This document shows, piece after piece, positions 42,913-51,907 of a stretch of DNA of 58,767 nucleotides. Below the pieces are notes generated by a model. It did no database searches, had not been told where the DNA came from, and saw only the letters and a program-made list of their open reading frames with translations. The position numbers and the translations under genes were made by a program. The stretch comes from an uncultured Clostridia bacterium (lineage in GTDB: Bacteria > Bacillota > Clostridia > TANB77 > CAG-508): the NCBI GenBank assembly GCA_934122085.1, contig CAKOVS010000009.1, forward strand, positions 1-58,767, written 5' to 3'. Position 1 is the stretch's first letter. The number at the start of each line of letters is the position of its first letter.

Positions 42913-43533
42913 CTATTTTATTTTAACCCCTAATAAATATATTAAGTCTAATGCTTGAACTTGATTGATTGTGGCCCCTTTTATATCATCTATAGAAATT
43001 GCTATTCCATCTATTTTGCATTTTGATAAATCAATTCCATTTAAACTTGTTTGAAATATTTGTATTTGTGTCAAATCCGCTTCTTGAAATTTTATATTTT
43101 TTACTTTATTATTTTGTAAATTTGCATTTTTTAGTCCTGTTTCTTTAAAATATACATTTTTTAAATCTGATATTGTTATATTAGTATAATTCATATTAAC
43201 ATTTATAAAATTTGTGTCTAATAATGTATTTTCATTAAAGCTACATCCTGTTAATTTGCAATTATTAAATTCACATCTTATAAAACTACAGTTTTCAAAA
43301 ATTGTATTTGAAAAATTACAATTGTTAAATTGAATATCTATAAACATGCATTTTTCAAAATTACTATTTATTATAGTTGTATTGTTTATTATTGATTTAC
43401 TTATTGTGATTTTTAAAATTTCTATATTTTCTGTTTCATACTCTTCTAGTTTTATTTTTTCTAAGTCATCATTTTCTTCTATTTCTTTTTGTAAATCTTG
43501 AATTTGTATCAAGTTATATTTAGGTATATTCAT
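42913..43533 (-). CDS. Pentapeptide-repeat protein
   Basis: A 206-residue protein. From about residue 55 it consists of pentapeptide repeats with central hydrophobic residues: NCNFSNTIFENCSFIRCEFN, NCKLTGCSFNENTLLDTNFI, LKNANLQNNK. They form a right-handed beta-helix; some such proteins mimic DNA and protect gyrase, most are uncharacterised. A short acidic N-terminal region precedes the repeats. AGGAGAATAAT before the ATG. Confidence 0.9.
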   Translation of the reverse strand: MNIPKYNLIQIQDLQKEIEENDDLEKIKLEEYETENIEILKITISKSIINNTTIINSNFEKCMFIDIQFNNCNFSNTIFENCSFIRCEFNNCKLTGCSFNENTLLDTNFINVNMNYTNITISDLKNVYFKETGLKNANLQNNKVKNIKFQEADLTQIQIFQTSLNGIDLSKCKIDGIAISIDDIKGATINQVQALDLIYLLGVKIK

Positions 43534-43570
43534 ATTATTCTCCTATTTGATTTTTACTATATTGTTATAT

Positions 43571-43612
43571 CATAAAAACAGATAATTATCAAATAATCAT
43601 CTGCTTTTTACA
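43571..43612 (-). terminator. Terminator after traX-like gene
   Basis: On the minus strand AAAGCAGATGATTATT and AATTATCTGTTTT pair, followed by T-rich sequence. Confidence 0.7.
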
Positions 43613-43615
43613 TTT

Positions 43616-44356
43616 TTATCCTATCATTGTTGAAATATTTCCATATAAATATAATCTTAATATTCCACAAATTATAAGATGAACAGGATATATTATATAA
43701 AAGAAATATTTCATTCCTTTCCATGTTCCTCTTTTTCCATTATATAATTTTAATAATGGTATTGCTAATACTGTCCCCATTTGAATAATTCCGTATTGTA
43801 TACTTATAAAAATACAATACACTATTGAATATATACCTGAAAGTATAGTTTGACTTATCATTTGCTTTTTAAAGTTATTTCTATACTCGTAGTTATATAT
43901 AATTATCATTACAGCAACAGAACTCCAATCTGATGGAAATCCTAATACACATAATAAAAGTATAAATAGTGTTTTTACTTTATTGTTTAGTTTTGAGTCT
44001 TGTATCATTATTCCTATAAGACCTAAAGCTAATGACCACATTATACTTGTTTGATTAAAACTTGTTCCATTTTTGAATGGAATAAAATTTATTCCAAATG
44101 CAAAACAATATGCAAAATGTGAAATTACTGCAAATATTAATAATCTTGTTAAATATTTTTTTCTATCTTTTGTGTAATATGCTCCTTCAGCTATGAAAAA
44201 GCAAAATATTGGTGCTACAATTCTTCCTATCAAATGTAATAGTAATACTATTGTTCCATTATTATAACCTGGTTTTATTACCCATAATAGATGATCAAAT
44301 ATCATTGCTAATACAGCTATTAGTTTTAATTGATTTGAGTTCAAAGATTTTTTCAT
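43616..44356 (-). CDS. traX: TraX-family membrane acyltransferase-like protein
   Basis: A 246-residue integral membrane protein with seven to eight hydrophobic segments. It begins with the TraX hallmark LNSNQLKLIAVLAMIFDHLLW and contains HLIGRIVAPIFCFFIAEGAY and GFPSDWSSVAVMIII. TraX acetylates F-pilin in plasmids; chromosomal members in Bacillota probably modify envelope components. AAAGGGGG precedes the ATG. Single-gene unit; its presence is not by itself evidence of conjugation. Confidence 0.9.
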   Translation of the reverse strand: MKKSLNSNQLKLIAVLAMIFDHLLWVIKPGYNNGTIVLLLHLIGRIVAPIFCFFIAEGAYYTKDRKKYLTRLLIFAVISHFAYCFAFGINFIPFKNGTSFNQTSIMWSLALGLIGIMIQDSKLNNKVKTLFILLLCVLGFPSDWSSVAVMIIIYNYEYRNNFKKQMISQTILSGIYSIVYCIFISIQYGIIQMGTVLAIPLLKLYNGKRGTWKGMKYFFYIIYPVHLIICGILRLYLYGNISTMIG

Positions 44357-44432
44357 TACATTTCCCCCTTTTATTTATAATAATAGTATAGTATTTATAG
44401 ATATTAAAGTCAAATGATTTTTATAAAATTTA

Positions 44433-44464
44433 AAAGAGGACTCAACTCTGAATCCTCTTCCCTA
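44433..44464 (-). terminator. Intrinsic terminator
   Basis: Minus strand AGAGGATTCAGAG and TTGAGTCCTCTTTT form the stem after the gene ending at 44466. Confidence 0.75.
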
Positions 44465-44465
44465 T

Positions 44466-44810
44466 TTAACAATATTGACTTATTTCATTTGACGGAATAA
44501 ATGTAATTGGTCCTTTGTAATTTCCTTTCTCACACATTTCCAAAACATATTTGAAAAAATCTTCTGATTTGATCATTTTGGGAACAGGTACTGCAAAAAT
44601 CCCAGGTGCTTGAAATCCACATAATTGTGTCGAAATAGTTGCCTCCTCTTGGTTTAATACTTTAGAAATTGCCACATCATAGTATTTGTTTCCTTGTTTC
44701 ATCTCATAAGCTAAGTCATCCCAAACTCTCCAATTTGCCCAAATAAATAAACCAACTTCCCCCTTGCTTTTTGCTTCGGTTAAAGAATCTCTTAATAGTT
44801 TTTCTGTCAT
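44466..44810 (-). CDS. Hypothetical protein of 114 residues
   Basis: ATG 44810 with AAGGAG 9 bp upstream. Small soluble alpha/beta protein: SKGEVGLFIWANWRVWDDLA, VLNQEEATISTQLCGFQAPG, PKMIKSEDFFKYVLEM. Trp-rich centre. Codons slightly less AT-biased than neighbours. Single gene. No family recognised. Confidence 0.7.
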   Translation of the reverse strand: MTEKLLRDSLTEAKSKGEVGLFIWANWRVWDDLAYEMKQGNKYYDVAISKVLNQEEATISTQLCGFQAPGIFAVPVPKMIKSEDFFKYVLEMCEKGNYKGPITFIPSNEISQYC

Positions 44811-44888
44811 GTTTTTTATCTCCTTGTTGTAATAGGGTATATTAGAACAACTATATTATTTTATCACATTTATATTTTTTAGTCAAAG

Positions 44889-45314
44889 CTAATTTGCATT
44901 TTCTTCATATAAACTTTCAAATATATTATAGATTTCTATATTCTTCTTTTTCATATTAATTGGTCTTAATGTTCTATCTGTAAAGCAATGTTTTGTAAAT
45001 GCATCTATTACTATATCACCTGTTTTTTGGTTTGTAACATTATAATTAACAGTCATTCTTATTCCATTAAATTCAGATATATATGGTTCTATTACTATAA
45101 TGTCACCACTAGTTACATGATGCTTGTATTTACAGTCAACTTCTAATGTAGGAATTGTAAAACCTTCATTTTCTAATTTTTCCATTGGAATATTTAATTC
45201 TTCCATCCATCTACTTCTTGCTTCTTCTAAAAATCTTATATAATTTGAATGATGTACTACTCCCATTCTATCTGTTTCATAATAATTTATCTTTCTTTCA
45301 TATTTAAAACTCAT
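44889..45314 (-). CDS. Acyl-CoA thioesterase (YbgC/4HBT family)
   Basis: A 141-residue hot-dog-fold thioesterase; start ATG 45314 with GGAGG 6 bp upstream. YYETDRMGVVHHSNYIRFLE carries the catalytic Asp/Tyr...H..Y..YLE motif of the 4-hydroxybenzoyl-CoA thioesterase family; SRWMEELNIPMEKLENEGFT and SGDIIVIEPYISEFNGIRMT follow in normal order. Hydrolyses short or medium acyl-CoA in the cytoplasm. Confidence 0.92.
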   Translation of the reverse strand: MSFKYERKINYYETDRMGVVHHSNYIRFLEEARSRWMEELNIPMEKLENEGFTIPTLEVDCKYKHHVTSGDIIVIEPYISEFNGIRMTVNYNVTNQKTGDIVIDAFTKHCFTDRTLRPINMKKKNIEIYNIFESLYEENAN

Positions 45315-45333
45315 TTTTTCCTCCAATCAATTT

Positions 45334-45813
45334 TTATCTAGAATGTGTTACTATTTCATCTTTTTGTGTATTTCTTCTTAATGTTTGATCTGGAATAACT
45401 TTTGTTCCATCTGCTAAAATGAGCTCTGGAAAAACAATTATATATCCTGGTGTAGAAATTTTACATAAACTTCCATTTTTATCTGATGTTATTTTTCTAC
45501 ATTTATAATATATTTCATGTCCTGTTGTTTGCAATGCAACATTATTACCTATTTTCACATTATCTCCTATTGTTATATTTCCAGCTAATGTCGGACTATT
45601 TCCAATTTTTACATCATTTCCAATTTTTACTGTTCCAATACAGTCAACAAAAATATCATTTTTTTCTTGATTATAAGCATCTTTTTCTTCTTGTGTTTGA
45701 GCTTTACTTATTAAACTTGATAATTCTGTAAATCTAATACAATATTTCTTTGATAACTCTAATAATTTTTTATATTCTGAATCATGTATATCAAATTCTT
45801 TTCCTTCATACAT
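45334..45813 (-). CDS. Sugar O-acetyltransferase-like protein, diverged
   Basis: 159 residues beginning like maltose/galactoside acetyltransferases (MYEGKEFDIHDSEYKKLLEL) followed by hexapeptide repeats of a left-handed beta-helix (IGTVKIGNDVKIGNSPTLAG, NITIGDNVKIGNNVALQTTG with the HEI segment). The C-terminal third departs from the family (RRNTQKDEIVTHSR) and may come from a frame change. ATG 45813 lacks a good ribosome site; a 42-codon frame (45759-45887, MLTVQQKLEHLRTLEIDGNL...) with AAGGAGAG overlaps it and may couple translation. Confidence 0.65.
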   Translation of the reverse strand: MYEGKEFDIHDSEYKKLLELSKKYCIRFTELSSLISKAQTQEEKDAYNQEKNDIFVDCIGTVKIGNDVKIGNSPTLAGNITIGDNVKIGNNVALQTTGHEIYYKCRKITSDKNGSLCKISTPGYIIVFPELILADGTKVIPDQTLRRNTQKDEIVTHSR

Positions 45814-45887
45814 TTTTCAATTTCTGAAAGATTGCCATCAATTTCTAATGTTCTTAAATGTTCTAATTTTTGTTGGACTGTTAACAT
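45759..45887 (-). CDS. 42-residue frame overlapping the acetyltransferase start
   Basis: ATG 45887, AAGGAGAG 6 bp upstream. Helical start (LTVQQKLEHLRTLEI), then runs over the start of the next gene in another frame. Could be a coupled small protein or the displaced N-terminus of a frameshifted gene. Confidence 0.4.
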   Translation of the reverse strand: MLTVQQKLEHLRTLEIDGNLSEIEKCMKEKNLIYMIQNIKNY

Positions 45888-45980
45888 ATCTTTACTCTCC
45901 TTTACAATTATTGCTATTATATCATTTTTTATTTTATTTGTAAATAAATATTAAAAATAGCACATTTATGCTCTTTTATT

Positions 45981-47540
45981 CTATTTTAAATTAATAATTA
46001 AAGGATCCATTTCATAATATATTCCTCCATATGATTGCTCATCATTTACAGGATTAATTATTGATTCAACTGGAACTATTTTTATATAGTCTGTATCACA
46101 TTTTTCTATTAATAAATATTCAATTGTTTCCCAAACAGCATTAGAATATGTTTTAGTTGGAATATCATGTGGATCGTAATCTTCTCTAAATCCATTACTA
46201 TATATTAATGTATGTTTATTACTAGTTCTAAAACAAGAAAGTTCTTTTCCATTTGCATCATATACTTTATATTCACTTGTTAATGGTAAATGTTCAATAT
46301 TATGATCTGAATATCTATTTGCAAATGCTTTTGAAGATTGTTTACTTGCAGAATGATTGATTTGTACAATTGTTTGCATTGGAGAATCTACCACTTTTTC
46401 AACAGTTTGAGTAATATTTCTAAATTCAGATATTATTTGTGGATTTTCTATGACTTTACTATCTTTTAATACTTCATTTTTTGATACATTAACTTCAAAA
46501 TCAAAAGATATATCTTTAATATATTTATTTTCTTCATCTATACTTTGTAATAAATTTTTTGCAAACCATTGACAATTACTTGACCAATAACTTTGCATAC
46601 TTTTCCAATCTACTGCATTAACTAATTTATTGTTTTTTAGTGAAATTTTAAAATTTTCTTTTCCATTTAATTCGTCATCTGTTAAAGCATACATTGTATA
46701 TACTTTATATTCATATTCATTTATTTTTTCTACTTTTTGATAATTATTCACACAATATGGAATATCATCAATATAAATGCTTGCATACCATTCTTGATTT
46801 GGATTAAATTTGTCATAATTTTGTATTCCACCAACTTGTTCTGTATTAAGTGCTAATCCAATTTTATACCCAGTATGTTTTCTTTCTTCTAGCTGTTCAT
46901 CAATTTTCTTTAATTGTTTTTCTAAATATTCTTCATATTCTGGAGTATTTTTTATATCAGTATCTATGTCATAATTTCCAAGTTGAAATTTTTTGGCAAG
47001 TTCTTTATTTCCTTCTTTTTGATATTTTCCCCATAAAATATGTCTTACATCATTAACCACAGTTTTTTTGACTTCTTCTTTTCTTTGTTCGTATTCAGTA
47101 TCATCTGATTCTTTATATATTGTTTGATCAAGCTTTAAGTTTTTATAATCTTCTTGACTTAATTTTACATCAAATTCTAATATTGTTATTCCTTCATTAC
47201 ACATTGTTGATGTTAATTCAATAGTAGTTTCTCCATATGCTATACATTGATTTTCAACAGGTTGTTTATAATTTTTATATTGTTCAATGAACTTTGTACC
47301 AAAAGAATTAAATATAGGTATTTCACTAATATTTCCTCCTGTAACTGCATATGCAATTCCAAAACTTCCAATTAATGCTCCAATAATAGAAGATATCATT
47401 ATAATCACTTTAGTGATGTATTCTTTTATTTTATGTTTTTTCTTGTAATATAAAGCTTCATTTATAGCTTTTTCATATGTAATTGGTTCAACTATATTTT
47501 GACTCAAAATTTTTTTTATTTTATTATCTAACATATCCAT
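45981..47540 (-). CDS. DUF4179-type membrane anti-sigma/sensor protein
   Basis: A 519-residue protein with a 35-residue cytoplasmic region (SQNIVEPITYEKAINEALYY), one membrane segment (about 42-66, VIIMISSIIGALIGSFGIAY) and a large extracytoplasmic part, the layout of DUF4179 proteins. Start ATG 47540 with GGGGATG upstream; it overlaps the ECF gene by 17 bp. It most likely binds the sigma factor with its short N-terminal part and senses envelope conditions outside. Confidence 0.85.
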   Translation of the reverse strand: MDMLDNKIKKILSQNIVEPITYEKAINEALYYKKKHKIKEYITKVIIMISSIIGALIGSFGIAYAVTGGNISEIPIFNSFGTKFIEQYKNYKQPVENQCIAYGETTIELTSTMCNEGITILEFDVKLSQEDYKNLKLDQTIYKESDDTEYEQRKEEVKKTVVNDVRHILWGKYQKEGNKELAKKFQLGNYDIDTDIKNTPEYEEYLEKQLKKIDEQLEERKHTGYKIGLALNTEQVGGIQNYDKFNPNQEWYASIYIDDIPYCVNNYQKVEKINEYEYKVYTMYALTDDELNGKENFKISLKNNKLVNAVDWKSMQSYWSSNCQWFAKNLLQSIDEENKYIKDISFDFEVNVSKNEVLKDSKVIENPQIISEFRNITQTVEKVVDSPMQTIVQINHSASKQSSKAFANRYSDHNIEHLPLTSEYKVYDANGKELSCFRTSNKHTLIYSNGFREDYDPHDIPTKTYSNAVWETIEYLLIEKCDTDYIKIVPVESIINPVNDEQSYGGIYYEMDPLIINLK

Positions 47541-48063
47541 AAAAATCATCCCCTTTTATATATTTATTTTTAATTTTCTCTTTTCCTCTTCTTAATCTTG
47601 TTTTAATTGTATTTTCATTTGATTTTAATATTTTAGCAATATCTTTAATTGAATAATCTTCTAGATAAAATAACAATATTGCTATTCTTTCATCATAATT
47701 TAAGTCATTTAAAATGAAATAGAAATCTATTTTTTCTAATTCAGTATAATTTTCTGAATCAGAACAATCTGGCTCTTTTTTTAGTTCTTCAAATGAAATA
47801 TTTCTACTTTTATTTTTCTTATATATTTGATTACATTTATTTACTAATATTTTTATAATCCATGTTTTACATGATTCTTTTTTACTTAATTTTTTTATAT
47901 TTTTGAATGCTGATATCATTGTTTCTTGAACAGCATCTTCTATGTCATCTTCGCATGACAATCGACATCTAGCTATTTTGTATAAATCTTGTCTAATTGT
48001 ATGTATTAATTGTGTAAATGCTTTTTTGTCACCTTTTTGTGCTTTTTCAACTAATTCTTCCAT
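47524..48063 (-). CDS. ECF-type sigma factor
   Basis: A 179-residue factor; ATG 48063 with GGAGG 7 bp upstream. Region 2 (DDIEDAVQETMISAFKNIKK) and region 4 (NDLNYDERIAILLFYLEDYS, then IKDIAKILKSNENTIKTRLR) are complete. Coupled to the DUF4179 protein. Confidence 0.92.
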   Translation of the reverse strand: MEELVEKAQKGDKKAFTQLIHTIRQDLYKIARCRLSCEDDIEDAVQETMISAFKNIKKLSKKESCKTWIIKILVNKCNQIYKKNKSRNISFEELKKEPDCSDSENYTELEKIDFYFILNDLNYDERIAILLFYLEDYSIKDIAKILKSNENTIKTRLRRGKEKIKNKYIKGDDFYGYVR

Positions 48064-48195
48064 AATTTCCTCCGTATAATATGTACACATTTTACATCTA
48101 TATGAGTTCTTAGTCTACTAAAAAAGTTTCATAAAAATAAAAAATATCATATCACTTGAAGTAGGATTTAAGTCAAGAGTAATTTTGAAAAAAGA

Positions 48196-48240
48196 AAAAG
48201 TCACACACCTCACATTTAAGGTATGTAACTTTTTTCTAGT
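48196..48240 (-). terminator. Intrinsic terminator between sigma loci
   Basis: On the minus strand AAAAGTTACATACCTT and AGGTGTGTGACTTTTT pair around AAATGTG. Confidence 0.8.
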
Positions 48241-48292
48241 TGTTTTTGATTTTTCCAAATTACTAGAATTTTCTTTTATATTTTCATTCCAA

Positions 48293-48670
48293 TTATATCA
48301 TTGCTACAAATTTATTTGATAGAAAAACAAATATACAAAATCCAAATATAATTATAAAAATTGATAATATTAAATAGACAATTATGCTTGTTTTTACTTT
48401 TTTCATAACTTTAATATTTAATGGCAATAGTAATAATATTATTGGTATTACAGGTAATACATAACATACATAAATATTAGTAATATTCCTTAAATATTTT
48501 ATAGTCAACATTATCAATGAAAAATATATTGCAAAACCCAAGAAACCTGTCATAAAATTATATATTTGAGATATTATTAATAAATATTTATCATCAAGAT
48601 TATATTTTAAAAAAATTATAATTGTCAATATACTAATTATCCACATAAATAACGCAATCCAATAAATCAT
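48293..48670 (-). CDS. Small membrane protein, four spans
   Basis: 125 residues, almost wholly hydrophobic with four membrane segments (near 4-22, 30-58, 68-86, 96-122). AGGAGAT before the ATG. No family recognised. Placed 27 bp downstream of the sigma-sensor fusion gene on the same strand, so probably co-transcribed with it. Confidence 0.7.
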   Translation of the reverse strand: MIYWIALFMWIISILTIIIFLKYNLDDKYLLIISQIYNFMTGFLGFAIYFSLIMLTIKYLRNITNIYVCYVLPVIPIILLLLPLNIKVMKKVKTSIIVYLILSIFIIIFGFCIFVFLSNKFVAMI

Positions 48671-48696
48671 TACTTATCTCCTTCTAATCTTCAAAT

Positions 48697-50313
48697 CTAA
48701 TTATTTTCTCCTGCTACTAATACATCAGTATTATCTACTTTTAATGCAAAATAAGTTTTTTCTTTGTCTTCTTCTTTTAAATATAAAATAAAGTCGTCAT
48801 TATAAATAAATTTTCTTCCTGTTTCAAATACTGCTTTTCTCAAATTTTCTATTAAAGCTTCACTTTTTACACTTCCACCATAATTATTTAGTTCAAAATC
48901 TATTGTTTGAATTGCTTGTCTAATATACCAGTTTGTTCCTTTTATCCATCTTCCACAAAGTTCATCATAATTTATTTCATCATTAATTTTAATAAATGGT
49001 ATATTTAGAACATCATTTTTATTCCAATTTTTATCTCCTGTATATTTTGCTTGCTTTTCTAACATTTCTTTATAATTTTCTTCAAAGGATTTGTTTTCTC
49101 CTGTTGTTCTATATAGATAAACTTCTTCTCCTTCTTTTGTCTTTAGCTTTATTGCAAAATCTTCTTCTGAGTTATGAAATAATATTTCAATATTTTTACT
49201 TGCATTTTGTGAAGTATCTGGCTCTATTCCAAAATATTTTACTTTTTCTTCAGAATCTCCAAAGATATTATCTTTTAAAGTTGGAAACTTTTCTAAATAA
49301 TTAAATTCCTTTTTTAACATTGCATATAATACATAAACTTCAGGATTTCCCCATTGTACTTTATCTAATATTTTACTATTTTCATTAAACTTTTCTTTTA
49401 TTCCATTTTCAATTTTATCTTTTAAGTCAAATGATGCTGTACCATGAATTTTAAAGTATGAATTAGAATTTAATTCATTTGCTGTGAATGTTTGTTTATT
49501 TAGTTCATCTGCTAATTCTGATGGACCATCTTCAAATTCTATTTTTTCACCAATAACATCATTCATAAAATCATTCCATACTAAATTAAAGGTTCCACAC
49601 CATACTTTATTTGTATCTATTGATGATATTTTACTTGTAAATGTAGGAACCATTTTTGCCTTTCCTGAAAAACTTTCTACAATTTTTGCTGTTGCATATA
49701 CTCCTCCTGCAAGTAAAATACTTATACATAATATTGCTATAATTACTTTTGAAACTTTATTCATTTCATCAAATCCTTTCTTTATTAGTATTCTGCGTAA
49801 TTCTTTTTTGCCTCTATGGATAAGATTTCTAACATTTTGAACTGATTCTCCAAGTATTTGTGCTGTTTCTTTATATGTAATTTTTTCAATTTGAGTTAAA
49901 TATATTGTATTTTTATATCTATCTTCTAGCATATTTATAGCATTTATTATTTCTTTTTGTTTTTCGTTTTTTGTAACTATATCAGCAACATCTTGTTCAA
50001 AGCTATTAAATTCGTGTAATACATATGTTTCATTTATTTCTGTTCTCTTTTTTTCTGTATTTATATAATTATATGCTCTGCTTTTAGCTACTAAATATAT
50101 ATAATATTTGAAAGTATATCCTTTTTTTATTTTATTTTGCATAACATAAACAAATGTATCTTGTGTTATATCTTCTGCTTTTTGATAGTCTTTGACAATA
50201 TTGTAAATAAAATATTGTATTTTTTCTTTATACTTGTTATACAACAATTCGAATGCTTCTTTGTTTCCATCTAAATATTCATTATATAATTTTATATCTA
50301 AATCTTTTTCCAT
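48697..50313 (-). CDS. ECF sigma factor fused to a membrane-anchored extracytoplasmic domain
   Basis: A single 538-residue frame. Residues 1-175 are an ECF sigma factor: DYQKAEDITQDTFVYVMQNK (region 2) and IEKITYKETAQILGESVQNV, RNLIHRGKKELRRIL (region 4). Residues about 188-210 are a membrane segment (KVIIAILCISILLAGGVYAT), and 330 residues lie outside (GTFNLVWNDFMNDVIGEKIE, SEDFAIKLKTKEGEEVYLY). In relatives these are usually two genes. Here no stop separates them; an internal ATG at MNKVSK with AAAGGA before it could still give a separate product. Sensor and sigma factor may be made together and separately. Confidence 0.82.
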   Translation of the reverse strand: MEKDLDIKLYNEYLDGNKEAFELLYNKYKEKIQYFIYNIVKDYQKAEDITQDTFVYVMQNKIKKGYTFKYYIYLVAKSRAYNYINTEKKRTEINETYVLHEFNSFEQDVADIVTKNEKQKEIINAINMLEDRYKNTIYLTQIEKITYKETAQILGESVQNVRNLIHRGKKELRRILIKKGFDEMNKVSKVIIAILCISILLAGGVYATAKIVESFSGKAKMVPTFTSKISSIDTNKVWCGTFNLVWNDFMNDVIGEKIEFEDGPSELADELNKQTFTANELNSNSYFKIHGTASFDLKDKIENGIKEKFNENSKILDKVQWGNPEVYVLYAMLKKEFNYLEKFPTLKDNIFGDSEEKVKYFGIEPDTSQNASKNIEILFHNSEEDFAIKLKTKEGEEVYLYRTTGENKSFEENYKEMLEKQAKYTGDKNWNKNDVLNIPFIKINDEINYDELCGRWIKGTNWYIRQAIQTIDFELNNYGGSVKSEALIENLRKAVFETGRKFIYNDDFILYLKEEDKEKTYFALKVDNTDVLVAGENN

Positions 50314-50409
50314 ATCTTACCCTGCTTTCACATATACAAACAGTTGAAATTTAAAAAAGTTTCAAAATTTTATGTTTTTTTATTTTATCATATCTCCAAA
50401 TGCTTCCAT

Positions 50410-50949
50410 TTATTCTCTTTCTTTTATTTCTGTGATATTTCCACTTTTATCAAATTCATATATTATTTTACATCGTGAATTTTCATCATAATATTCTCTA
50501 TATAATGGATGTTCATAATCATCATAGTCATAAAATTCTTCTATATGTTCTTTTGTTTCATGATATGCAAATATATTATATTCTTTATAATAATATACAT
50601 TTTTTCTTAAACGATTAGTTTCATATTCTACTCCACAATATTTAATATCATCTATTTTTTTAATGCTTGTTGTTTTTATAACCCAGCATAATACCATAAA
50701 CTCAACAAATGCGACTATAATACTAATCAAAGTCCAAAATATTGTAAAAAATATTTTTAATCCTTCTTTTTTTACATCTTTTAATGAAAGAATTCCTAAC
50801 CAAAACACTCCAAATGTAATCATAAATGATGCTAACCATATAAAATCAGATCTTAAATGCCAATCAAAATTTCCAATAATTTTATTTATAATAACAATTA
50901 AAATTCCAGCTATTATTAAAACTATACTAAAAATTACTTTTTTCTTCAT
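50410..50949 (-). CDS. Membrane protein, hypothetical
   Basis: 179 residues with three membrane segments (about 5-23, 32-50, 68-90) and a polar C-terminal tail with many Tyr and acidic residues (YYKEYNIFAYHETKEHIEEF, DYDDYEHPLYREYYDENSRC). Ribosome site AAGGAAAAA. No family recognised. It may be the envelope target or partner of the sigma/sensor gene next to it. Confidence 0.7.
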   Translation of the reverse strand: MKKKVIFSIVLIIAGILIVIINKIIGNFDWHLRSDFIWLASFMITFGVFWLGILSLKDVKKEGLKIFFTIFWTLISIIVAFVEFMVLCWVIKTTSIKKIDDIKYCGVEYETNRLRKNVYYYKEYNIFAYHETKEHIEEFYDYDDYEHPLYREYYDENSRCKIIYEFDKSGNITEIKERE

Positions 50950-50973
50950 ATTAATTTTTTCCTTTTTTATTAA

Positions 50974-51375
50974 TTATTTTTTTATAATTCCATCTCTTTT
51001 AATTTTTTCTATTATTTTTGTGTAAACTCTATCACATACCCATGGTTCAGAAGATACTTTCACTACTTCATTTATTGGAAACCACTTTACACCACTATTT
51101 TCATCTTCTTTTATGTGTATTTCTTCATTTTCGTCCGCTTCTAATAAATATGTTACATTTAAGTGAACATGTGAACCAACATATTTTCCTCTTTTTTCAT
51201 GTCCATCTACAGTAACTATTTCTATTGAATAAATATCTTCTGAAATTGGCCTAACATTCTTTATTCCTGTTTCTTCTTTTGCTTCTTTCATAGCCACATG
51301 TAAAAGATCATTGTCTCCATCACTATGTCCTCCTGTCCACGCCCATGAATTATAAATTTTGTGATATATCATCAA
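50974..51375 (-). CDS. NUDIX hydrolase, 5' end uncertain
   Basis: A NUDIX protein with the box AWTGGHSDGDNDLLHVAMKE followed by AKEETGI and the GKYVGSHVHLNVTYLL strand. Homology continues upstream of the ATG at 51375 in the same frame (YDRQNEYGHFTSSAFILNKE) to about 51470, but no ATG is found there and the stop of the pyrophosphatase gene follows. So either a rare start (ATT/ATA) is used or the gene is 5'-truncated. From 51375 the product is 133 residues and lacks the first strand. Confidence 0.75.
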   Translation of the reverse strand: MMIYHKIYNSWAWTGGHSDGDNDLLHVAMKEAKEETGIKNVRPISEDIYSIEIVTVDGHEKRGKYVGSHVHLNVTYLLEADENEEIHIKEDENSGVKWFPINEVVKVSSEPWVCDRVYTKIIEKIKRDGIIKK

Positions 51376-51468
51376 AAGTTTTGTTCTTTCTTTATTAAGA
51401 ATAAATGCTGAACTTGTAAAATGTCCATATTCATTTTGTCTATCATATATAATTCTCCATTTCTTTAT

Positions 51469-51804
51469 TTATCTTATAATTATATGTTCAAAAAAACGTT
51501 CTTGAAACTCTACTAAAGCTTCAATGGCATCATTACTATAATTTTTGTCTTTAGGAATAATTACTAACTTATCGTCATCATCATTAATTCTATGGATTAC
51601 CGCTATACATTTTCCTGTAAAATCTTTTATTGGCTCAAAAACTCCTAATACATAACAGTCAATTTCTTCTCCATCTCCACTAATTGTATTTGGAATAAAT
51701 CCATAATTAACAGGATAAATAAATCCGTGTTTAGGATGTTTACTTCCAAGCTCTCTATCTATTTTTACACCAATAATCTTCCCTATATAATCTTTATTTG
51801 CCAT
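51469..51804 (-). CDS. Inorganic pyrophosphatase-like protein
   Basis: A 111-residue short member of the soluble inorganic pyrophosphatase family; ATG 51804 with AAGGAGAG 5 bp upstream. GSKHPKHGFIYPVNYGFIPN and SGDGEEIDCYVLGVFEPIKD carry the conserved Tyr and metal-binding Asp. It is much shorter than canonical PpaA (about 170-180) and the second and third catalytic Asp pair is reduced (INDDDDKLVIIP). Activity could be toward pyrophosphate or another diphosphate. Confidence 0.82.
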   Translation of the reverse strand: MANKDYIGKIIGVKIDRELGSKHPKHGFIYPVNYGFIPNTISGDGEEIDCYVLGVFEPIKDFTGKCIAVIHRINDDDDKLVIIPKDKNYSNDAIEALVEFQERFFEHIIIR

Positions 51805-51879
51805 CTTACTCTCCTTAATAAATTCTATATATTTTATATCATAAAAATATTTAATTATCAACATTCTTGTTTATAATTA

Positions 51880-51906
51880 AAGACAGCTCATTTGGCTGCC
51901 TTTTTC
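51880..51906 (-). terminator. Terminator after GNAT gene
   Basis: Minus strand AAAGGCAGC and GCTGTCTTT pair around CAAATGA. Confidence 0.75.
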
Positions 51907-51907
51907 C

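Noticed and set aside
43616..44356. TraX as evidence of a conjugative element
   Set aside because: No relaxase, VirB4/VirD4 or other transfer gene in the window; TraX homologues are common on chromosomes.
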